From positions 1-22,461 of the forward strand of contig JANNLO010000275.1 in NCBI GenBank assembly GCA_031396835.1: DNA of 22,461 nt, written 5' to 3'. A program made the translations under genes and the position numbers. This DNA comes from Snowella sp031396835 (GTDB taxonomy: Bacteria; Cyanobacteriota; Cyanobacteriia; Cyanobacteriales; Microcystaceae). Below, piece by piece: positions 17,408-22,461 of this stretch (position 1 is its first letter; each line of letters starts with the position of its first letter). A model generated the notes under the pieces. The model saw only the letters and a program-made list of their open reading frames with translations. It made no database searches and was not told where the DNA came from.

Positions 17408-18184
17408 TTAAAATACGTCTTTCATGCTCCGTAATTTTCCAAAAACCTCAATCGGATCAGTAGATTTCATAGCATCTTGCAACGCGATCGCATCCCATCT
17501 TAAAAAAGGATTGGTACGTTTTTCTTCTCCTAATAAAGAAGGAATTGTGGCTTCTCCTTGCGATCGCATTTTTTGTACTTGTTGATAACGATTTTGTAGA
17601 GCGAGATTATCAGGATCAACAGTAACAGCAAACTTGAGATTTCCTAAAGTATATTCATGGGCGCACCAAACTCGCGTATTATCAGGCAATTGGCGTAATT
17701 TACCGATAGAATCTACCATTTGCGCGGGAGTTCCTTCAAATAATCGACCACAACCGCCAGCAAAAATTGTATCTCCACAAAAAAGTTCTCCTGTTTCTTG
17801 GGATGATGAAGGGGCAAAATAATAGGCAATATGAGCGCGAGTATGACCAGGAATAAAGAAAATCTCTGCTTCTCGATCAGTGAAATTAACGCGATCGCCT
17901 TCTTTGAGATAGACCATTTGTCCTGGAATTCTGCCCCGATCTTCTTCCCCGCCATAAACGGTTAATTGGGGAAATTTTTGCATTAAAGCTCGATTTGCAC
18001 CAACATGATCACTGTGATGATGGGTATTAAAAATAGTAACTAATTCCGCGCCTAAAGCCGCTAAACAATCCAAAACAGGTTGAGGTTCGGCGGGATCAAC
18101 AACGGCCGCAAGATTTGTTTGGGGATCATGCAGCAAAAAAATATAATTATCTGAGAGGGCAGGAAGACGTTTGACTTGTAACAT
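17408..18184 (-). CDS. gloB: Hydroxyacylglutathione hydrolase (glyoxalase II)
   Basis: Glyoxalase II hydrolyses S-lactoylglutathione to lactate and glutathione, finishing methylglyoxal removal in the cytosol. With ATG 18184 as the start the protein has 258 residues, as usual. The metallo-beta-lactamase metal site is complete: THHHSDH (54-60; His55, His57, Asp59, His60), His114 in GHT, Asp138 in FCGDT, and His176 in CAHEYTLGN. The frame is open back to 18313, but the extra 43 residues are not family-like and would overlap pyrF; LQVKRLPALSDNYIFLL is the typical N-terminus. No strong Shine-Dalgarno was seen. The potassium channel gene follows after 12 bases; pyrF is divergent. Confidence 0.93.
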   Translation of the reverse strand: MLQVKRLPALSDNYIFLLHDPQTNLAAVVDPAEPQPVLDCLAALGAELVTIFNTHHHSDHVGANRALMQKFPQLTVYGGEEDRGRIPGQMVYLKEGDRVNFTDREAEIFFIPGHTRAHIAYYFAPSSSQETGELFCGDTIFAGGCGRLFEGTPAQMVDSIGKLRQLPDNTRVWCAHEYTLGNLKFAVTVDPDNLALQNRYQQVQKMRSQGEATIPSLLGEEKRTNPFLRWDAIALQDAMKSTDPIEVFGKLRSMKDVF

Positions 18185-18311
18185 GAGTTTATAAGATTTA
18201 ATTCTTTCAATTAATGTTAACGATATTGTATTGTTTTCTGGCTCAAATTTCTGGCTCAAACTTGTTTTTAATATCGTCATTCCCATTATTCGCGCTATCG
18301 GCACAATGCCC

Positions 18312-19004
18312 ATGAATTCAGATTGTATTATTGTTCCTTTGGATGTTTCTACTTTAGAAGACGCGATCGCCTTAATTGATCAACTGCCTGAAGTGAATTT
18401 TTGGAAAGTTGGCTTAGAATTATTTGTTAGTACGGGGCCGAAGGTATTAGAAATCCTTAAAAAACGCAATAAAAGAATCTTTCTAGACTTAAAATTTCAC
18501 GATATTCCAAATACAGTCCTAAAAGCTTGCCGATCAGCTAGTGAATATGATGTAGATTTATTGACCATTCATGCAACATCAGGACGAAGTGCTTTAAAAT
18601 TAGCGGCTGATGCCATGATTCAATCCCAATCTTCCACCAAACTTTTAGCAATTACCTTATTAACCAGTCTTATTTCACGAGATTTACTGTTTGATCTTAA
18701 AGTCAATTTAGAGCTACCAGATTATGTTTTACAAATGGCTCTTTTAGCAAAAGAATCGGGCATTGATGGAGCAGTTTGTTCTCCCCAAGAAGTTAGTAAA
18801 TTGCGAGAAGTTTGCGGCCCTGATTATCTTTTGGTTTGTCCAGGAGTTAGACCAATTTGGGCCAGCAGTGGAGATCAGCATCGAGTTATGACTCCATTAG
18901 AAGCGATCGCAGCAGGAGCCGATTATTTAGTAATAGGTCGTCCAATTACCTCAGCCGAATATCCCGCCGAAGCATGGTCAAAAATTTGTCAAGAAATTAC
19001 TTGA
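18312..19004 (+). CDS. pyrF: Orotidine 5'-phosphate decarboxylase
   Basis: PyrF converts orotidine monophosphate to UMP, the last step of pyrimidine synthesis, in the cytosol. With ATG 18312 as the start the protein has 230 residues, typical for the short bacterial type. It begins DCIIVPLDVSTLEDA. The catalytic DxKxxD reads DLKFHD (Asp59, Lys61, Asp64), followed by IPNTV. VCPGVRP and DYLVIGRPIT near the end form the phosphate-binding part. ATG 18306 is two codons upstream and possible; the open frame further back to 18231 runs opposite the gloB 5' end and is not family-like. Its 3' end overlaps the next gene by 31 bases. Confidence 0.95.
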   Translation: MNSDCIIVPLDVSTLEDAIALIDQLPEVNFWKVGLELFVSTGPKVLEILKKRNKRIFLDLKFHDIPNTVLKACRSASEYDVDLLTIHATSGRSALKLAADAMIQSQSSTKLLAITLLTSLISRDLLFDLKVNLELPDYVLQMALLAKESGIDGAVCSPQEVSKLREVCGPDYLLVCPGVRPIWASSGDQHRVMTPLEAIAAGADYLVIGRPITSAEYPAEAWSKICQEIT

Positions 19005-19567
19005 AAGCTCTAATAAGTTTGGGAATTGTTAGTTTTTTAAATGTAACTTTAGTCGGGGATAAAGTGATGGCTCAAGCAACTTTTTCTCAATCTGCCTGTC
19101 CCCAAAAACTGAAAACTTGGACATCGAAAATGTTGGCGGATTTACCCAGCTACACTAATCGCGTGACTCAGCGCAGCATTATTAACCATAGCCAAAATCT
19201 AATAATTCGTAACTATGTGATTATTGCTAGCACTCCTGAATTTGAGCCAATACCTTTGACTCAAAAACAATATCAACCCGTTTTTCCTAATACTTCTCAA
19301 CAGCTTTTTTTTACACTTTTAGAAAGACAATATGCAACTCAAAGAGTGATTGAATTACAACATCATTATTGGGCTTTTTTTGATCTGACCGAGCAAGGAT
19401 GGCGTTTAATAATGCTTTTTTCTCAGTTAGCTTCCTTAGACAAAAAAGATAAAGTTAATCCACTTTTGGTCACTCAAGAATCGGATAATAGCGCGATCAC
19501 CCAAGCCATTCGCCTTTGGTTACGAGATTGTAATGCTGGTGCGATTAAATTCACCACTAAAAAATGA
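18974..19567 (+). CDS. Secreted protein of unknown function, overlapping pyrF
   Basis: I do not recognise this 197-residue protein. Starting at ATG 18974, the N-terminus MVKNLSRNYLKALISLG then VSFLNVTLVGDKVMAQA is a good signal peptide, with cleavage likely after MAQA (near 34). The frame is open back to 18857, but that part is Ser/Arg-rich and is an out-of-frame reading of pyrF. Mature features: a cysteine in QSACPQKLKTW and one near the end in LRDCNAGAI, which could pair, and SYTNRVTQRSI and YWAFFDLTEQGWRLIMLFSQ in the middle. There is no enzyme motif. It starts inside pyrF with a 31-base overlap, so translation is probably coupled and the two are transcribed together. Confidence 0.75.
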   Translation: MVKNLSRNYLKALISLGIVSFLNVTLVGDKVMAQATFSQSACPQKLKTWTSKMLADLPSYTNRVTQRSIINHSQNLIIRNYVIIASTPEFEPIPLTQKQYQPVFPNTSQQLFFTLLERQYATQRVIELQHHYWAFFDLTEQGWRLIMLFSQLASLDKKDKVNPLLVTQESDNSAITQAIRLWLRDCNAGAIKFTTKK

Positions 19568-19611
19568 GGAAATTAGACGAAATTAACTTTTAATTTAATT
19601 TATTAAGTTAT

Positions 19612-20832
19612 TCAAAATTTATAGCCTGATTTAATAATACTTTCTCGCCAATTATCAATACTTTTTTGGGCTGTGTTATAAAGAACATTTTGATCAGCAG
19701 GAACTAAACTTGCGGCGGCGATCGCATCTTGCCAATTGCCGACTTCAGCTCGACCTTGGGCAATTTCAAGAATAGTCTGACTCCAAAAAGTAATTCGTTT
19801 TTGCGCTTCGGGATAAAGTTGAGAATCTGGAGTAATTCTTCTTAATTCTTGAATTGCGCGGATAAAATCTGAAGCTTGATGACGTTTGAGATGAATTTTT
19901 GCTTCTTCTAAAATAATTTGATCCGTATTTTTCGGTTTACTTGGTTCCAGTTTCAGCAACGAACGAAAAGAAAATATAGCCATTCCCAAAAGAATTAAGA
20001 GTGCAAACAACCAAATTAATCCTAATTTTTGCGATCGCAGTAGCGCAGGAAAAGAAAAATTTATTCGGCGCAGAGTAAATTTACGGAGAGATTGCACTTG
20101 TTTGATGCAAATTATCGCTGGATTTTTTCGCTGAATATTAGTAGGAAAACTTGAAATCGTTGCTTCCGTAGGCAAAAGCGGTTGTTCACGAGCATTAATA
20201 CTAGAACTGAGAATAATTAACGGATTTTCATCATAATAATCTAGGCGATCGCGTAGATAAAACTCCAAAATATCCAGGTTTAAAGAATTTTGATAATAAT
20301 GGAACGCATCTGCCAAAGCCTCAGCCAATTCTCCCTGATTTTCCTGAAAACGATTAAAATGGAGAATTAGATTAATTCCTTTTTGTCGAGCTTGTAACAA
20401 AAATTCACTACTAACGGGATTTCCGCGTTGAATAGAAATTAAATCTAAAATTAATAACCCAGGAAAATGGCTCTGGGGTTGAAAGTTTTCTAACAGCGAT
20501 CGCAAATTAAGAGCAGTATCTTCTAAATTTTGGAGATCAGCATCAATCGGAAGTAAATAATTTTGGCCGTCTGATTGGGCAGCATAACCCTGAAAAAAGA
20601 CGATATGAGCAACTCGATTGAGAACTTTGAGCAAATTATTACGATTTGGATAAATAACTCTTCCCTGACCCAATTTTGACCGATCAGTCAAGAAAAGAGC
20701 CTGTTTCTCAGATAGTTTGAGAAGGTTCCGTAAAAAATAATGTAACCTCCAAAAATCAGACTCTGAATCGTCTAAATGCGGCAAAAACCGATAATGGCAA
20801 ATGTCAATGAGAATAAATCGATAATTTTCCAT
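19612..20832 (-). CDS. Membrane-anchored pseudo-orthocaspase (inactive caspase-like domain)
   Basis: Residues 1-190 read as a caspase-like (peptidase C14 p20) fold: a start of LIDICHYRFLPHLDDSESDF, HIVFFQGYAAQSDGQNYLLP (76-95) where active members have FSGHG and NYLxPxD, and GLLILDLISIQRGN (125-138) where they have LDxCxSG. The catalytic His is replaced by Tyr83 and the Cys position by Ile132 (with Ser133 next), so it should have no Cys protease activity. A membrane helix follows at 270-289 (GLIWLFALLILLGMAIFSFR), then a helical domain (about 300-406) with LYPEAQKRITFWS and YNTAQKSIDNW, a TPR-like repeat common in cyanobacterial membrane proteins. With the N-terminal part cytoplasmic the tail would be outside. 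It is divergent from rpmF. Role unknown; a scaffold or decoy is possible. Confidence 0.7.
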   Translation of the reverse strand: MENYRFILIDICHYRFLPHLDDSESDFWRLHYFLRNLLKLSEKQALFLTDRSKLGQGRVIYPNRNNLLKVLNRVAHIVFFQGYAAQSDGQNYLLPIDADLQNLEDTALNLRSLLENFQPQSHFPGLLILDLISIQRGNPVSSEFLLQARQKGINLILHFNRFQENQGELAEALADAFHYYQNSLNLDILEFYLRDRLDYYDENPLIILSSSINAREQPLLPTEATISSFPTNIQRKNPAIICIKQVQSLRKFTLRRINFSFPALLRSQKLGLIWLFALLILLGMAIFSFRSLLKLEPSKPKNTDQIILEEAKIHLKRHQASDFIRAIQELRRITPDSQLYPEAQKRITFWSQTILEIAQGRAEVGNWQDAIAAASLVPADQNVLYNTAQKSIDNWRESIIKSGYKF

Positions 20833-20895
20833 TGTGCAATGTCTAACAGAAACATTTAGAATAAAGAGATTGTCAATTTTTAAAAAATTAAACCA

Positions 20896-21066
20896 ATGGC
20901 CTGTCCTAAAAAGAAAACCTCAAAATCAAAACGTGATAAACGCCGTGCTAACTGGAGAAAACTCGCGGCAGTTGAAGCCCAAAAAGCTCTATCGTTAGGC
21001 AAATCCATTTTAACTGGACGGTCTAATAGTTTCGTCTATCCCAAACCTGAAGACGACGAAGAATAA
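20896..21066 (+). CDS. rpmF: 50S ribosomal protein bL32
   Basis: This 56-residue protein is short but unmistakable: MACPKKKTSKSKRDKRRANW at the start, the family N-terminus, then KLAAVEAQKALSLGKSILTG and an acidic end PKPEDDEE. bL32 sits in the large ribosomal subunit. The cyanobacterial form has a Cys at position 3 but lacks the later zinc-ribbon CxxC of some bacteria. It starts 63 bases from the divergent pseudo-orthocaspase gene, and a terminator follows directly. Confidence 0.96.
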   Translation: MACPKKKTSKSKRDKRRANWRKLAAVEAQKALSLGKSILTGRSNSFVYPKPEDDEE

Positions 21067-21077
21067 TAGCAACGGAT

Positions 21078-21118
21078 GGACTCAGGGCAGGCAGCTGTCC
21101 TCTTAGTCCTTTCATTTT
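21078..21118 (+). terminator. Rho-independent terminator of rpmF
   Basis: GGACT (21078-21082) pairs with AGTCC (21105-21109), and inside it GGGCAG pairs with CTGTCC around a GCAG loop. TTTCATTTTATT follows. It begins 12 bases past the rpmF stop. Confidence 0.8.
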
Positions 21119-21156
21119 ATTAAACTATCTTCTCCTCACTCAGCAATTTTTAGCAA

Positions 21157-21747
21157 ATGTTAGGAAAATTCTTTAAGAAACCAGACTCCCATTTAGGTGA
21201 TCGCGTTCCCCCCGGCCAACATCTCACGGAAGGTTTTCCTGTCCTGACTTATGGCCCCACACCAGGGATAGATTTAGAAACTTGGCAATTTAAGATTTGG
21301 GGTTTAACATCGCCCTTAACTTTGTCTTGGTCAGAAATACTGGCATTGCCAAAGCATGAGTTTACGGCAGATTTTCACTGTGTTACTCGTTGGTCTAAGC
21401 TAGATGCTCGCTGGACAGGAATAAAAATTACGGATTTATTAAATTTGGTGGAGTTAGATCCCCAGGCAACCCATGTTTTGCAGCATTGTTATGGGAGCTA
21501 TACCACGAATCTTCCGTTATCAGATTTTGTGCGAGATGAAAATTTTTTGGCGTTTCAGTTATTTGATGAGCCGTTAGCTCCTGAACATGGCGGCCCATTG
21601 CGCTCAGTTGTTCCTCATCTCTATGCTTGGAAAAGTGCGAAATGGATCAATGGCTTGGAGTTTTTAGCCCAAGATGAAGCAGGTTTTTGGGAACGAAATG
21701 GTTATCATCATCGCGGAGATCCTTGGTTAGAAGAAAGATATAGTTAA
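21157..21747 (+). CDS. Sulfite-oxidase-fold molybdenum-cofactor oxidoreductase
   Basis: This 196-residue protein matches the catalytic domain of the sulfite oxidase / MsrP (YedY) group, which bind molybdopterin. FHCVTRWS (73-80) contains Cys75, the expected molybdenum ligand, followed by WTGIKITDLLNLV. HCYGSYTTNLPLSDFV and PLAPEHGGPLRSVVPHLYAWKSAKWI (the latter spans about 145-170) are the other family blocks. There is no twin-arginine signal, so it is likely cytoplasmic, unlike MsrP, and it has no haem or dimerisation domain. Physiological substrate and electron partner are unknown. It is 90 bases from rpmF across a terminator, so it should have its own promoter, which I cannot place. The stretch after it (21748-21878) holds no gene I recognise. 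Confidence 0.9.
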   Translation: MLGKFFKKPDSHLGDRVPPGQHLTEGFPVLTYGPTPGIDLETWQFKIWGLTSPLTLSWSEILALPKHEFTADFHCVTRWSKLDARWTGIKITDLLNLVELDPQATHVLQHCYGSYTTNLPLSDFVRDENFLAFQLFDEPLAPEHGGPLRSVVPHLYAWKSAKWINGLEFLAQDEAGFWERNGYHHRGDPWLEERYS

Positions 21748-21878
21748 CAGTTAGCTATTACTGCCCTAGATCGAGCTTTTTTTGATTATAAAATACTTAC
21801 ATTAAATAGATAAATAGAATAATCGTATCTGAATTAACGATCTTCTAAAACGAATCTGGTTAGAGTCGATGTTGGGTA

Positions 21879-21954
21879 GTCGGGTCAGATTGGAGAGTCA
21901 CCTCTCCGCACTGCCCTAAGAACCGAACATGAGACTTTCGCACTCATTCGGCTC
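21879..21954 (-). ncRNA. 3' end of a group II intron: domains V and VI
   Basis: Read on the minus strand. Domain V is 21920-21954 (35 bases): GAGCCGAAT pairs with GTTCGGTTC, a two-base AT bulge follows, GAG pairs with CTC, and the loop is closed around GAAA, with the catalytic AGC in place. One extra U sits in the upper helix compared with the usual 34 bases. A three-base TTA linker leads to domain VI (21882-21916): GGGCAG pairs with CTG and CCC, and a bulged A between them is where the branch point should be, with GGAGAG/CTCTCC as the tip. The 3' end would be at GAC (21879-21881), matching the family AY ending. The intron is on the minus strand with its body to the right; no reverse transcriptase was seen there. 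Confidence 0.75.
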
Positions 21955-22075
21955 AAGCCCTACTTCAAGCTTAAAAACTTGGATTTAGAATGTACCTGTT
22001 TGTGACACGCTGCGTGTAAATGCCTTAGTCAGCAATTCTCATTATGGAAATTTAACTACTATTAGAGTGGAGATC
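21955..22075 (-). other. Residual group II intron sequence (domain IV side)
   Basis: This stretch lies between domain V and the IS1-like terminus at 22076. It has no recognisable gene. It contains ACACGCTGCGTGT, a small palindrome (22006-22018 region). On the minus strand a short frame ends with AFTRSVSQTGTF, of no known family. It is probably what remains of the intron before the IS1 insertion. Confidence 0.4.
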
Positions 22076-22275
22076 GGCGTTGCTGAATCAAGCTATGAAT
22101 CAGTAAGGAATAGGTACTTCTTGAAACTTCAGATAATGAATTAATAAACGGATAGAGTATCCTAACATCTCTACTGACTGGGAATAGCACAAAGTTTTAC
22201 GATGCAGTCGGGCAAGATAATGGCTTAAACGTGTGTTCTCACCCTCCACCCTGGTCATATAAGTCTTACTAACTA
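22076..22275 (-). mobile_element. Truncated IS1-family element
   Basis: The left boundary is a terminal-repeat-like GGCGTTGCTGAATCAAGC at 22076. The transposase C-terminus runs toward it from the right. The element is cut at 22275 by the next insertion sequence. Its 5' half is missing from the window. Confidence 0.75.
22100..22275 (-). pseudogene. C-terminal fragment of an IS1-family transposase
   Basis: Fifty-seven codons remain, ending at TGA (22100-22102). TRVEGENTRLSHYLARLHRK and TLCYSQSVEMLGYSIRLLIH are the distinctive C-terminal block of IS1 transposases, which here end with KFQEVPIPY. The upstream part is lost at the junction with the next element at 22275/22276, so it cannot encode an active enzyme. 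Confidence 0.85.
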
Positions 22276-22461
22276 GGGCTTGCTGAATAAAGCCGAAAGC
22301 GTTATTGAAAAGGGGCTGGGGAGATTTAGCGAGAAAGAAAGTGCGAGAAAAAGGTCTAGAATGAGTAAAAAGGCTTGCACCCCCTACTTCCAGAACCTTG
22401 AACGATGTACCCCAAAAAAGAGTCCAAAAAATCCACTGTTGAAAACTTCAAAATACCAAAT
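22276..22461 (+). mobile_element. Left end of an insertion sequence (family unsure, IS4/IS5-like)
   Basis: The element appears to begin with GGGCTTGCTGAATAA at 22276, directly after CTA. Its transposase starts at 22405 and runs off the window. The terminal motif shares TTGCTGAAT with the neighbouring IS1 terminus. The right end and target duplication are not in the window. Confidence 0.65.
22405..22461 (+). CDS. N-terminus of a transposase (partial at window edge)
   Basis: Nineteen codons are visible, MYPKKESKKSTVENFKIPN, open to the right edge. A start of this form (MYxKK...VENF.IP) is familiar from cyanobacterial DDE transposases of the IS5/IS1182 kind, which continue with GKLxxxNRW, but the visible part is too short to be sure. 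It lies 129 bases inside the proposed left end, a normal distance. Confidence 0.6.
   Translation, partial: MYPKKESKKSTVENFKIPN

Noticed and set aside
17713..17955. Second minus-strand frame inside gloB
   Set aside because: It overlaps the metal-site region of gloB in another frame and has no supporting signal.
18231..18311. N-terminal extension of pyrF
   Set aside because: It lies opposite the gloB upstream region and is not family-like; ATG 18312 gives a normal 230-residue enzyme.
18185..18313. N-terminal extension of gloB overlapping pyrF
   Set aside because: The extra 43 residues do not resemble glyoxalase II; the internal ATG at 18184 gives the typical start and length.
18857..18973. 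Ser/Arg-rich extension of the secreted protein after pyrF
   Set aside because: It is pyrF read out of frame; the signal peptide begins at 18974.
19568..19611. Bidirectional terminator between the convergent genes
   Set aside because: TAACTT and AAGTTA can pair, but the loop is long and the stem is all A/T apart from one pair, so it is too weak to claim.

Overview
The window is chromosomal DNA from a cyanobacterium. The evidence is an AT-rich genome studded with the cyanobacterial octamer GCGATCGC (HIP1, more than twenty copies), a high-light-inducible chlorophyll-binding protein gene, a light-repressed (lrtA-type) hibernation factor, and several small proteins of cyanobacterial type. The genus cannot be fixed from the sequence alone.

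Layout. (1) 1-2204: a possible insertion-sequence end, a G-rich repeat, and a Type IIG-like restriction-methylation gene cut off before its NPPY catalytic motif. (2) 2291-6379: two divergent envelope glycosyltransferases, a cellulose-synthase-like GT2 with PilZ tail and a GT39/ArnT-like multi-membrane enzyme, probably for surface polysaccharide. (3) 6538-8660: a small Cys-rich membrane protein, the ribosome hibernation factor with a long leader, and lipB. (4) 8868-9466: hli with a promoter carrying an HLR1-like (RpaB) site, followed by an unrecognised single-helix membrane protein. (5) 9911-15756: mltA, smc and an alpha/beta hydrolase, all on the minus strand. (6) 15890-19567: a secreted protein, a Kv-like potassium channel with a zinc-ribbon tail next to gloB, then pyrF and a secreted protein that overlaps it. 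(7) 19612-21747: a membrane-anchored pseudo-orthocaspase lacking both catalytic residues, rpmF (bL32), and a sulfite-oxidase-fold molybdoenzyme. (8) 21879-22461: a nested mobile-element graveyard, with the 3' end of a group II intron (domains V and VI), cut by an IS1-family remnant, itself cut by the start of another insertion sequence.

Most of the window is ordinary core genome. The points most worth a second look are the catalytically dead orthocaspase, the intron/IS nest, the regulatory architecture and uncharacterised partner of hli, the truncated restriction enzyme, and the zinc-ribbon potassium channel. No CRISPR array, tRNA or rRNA gene was seen.
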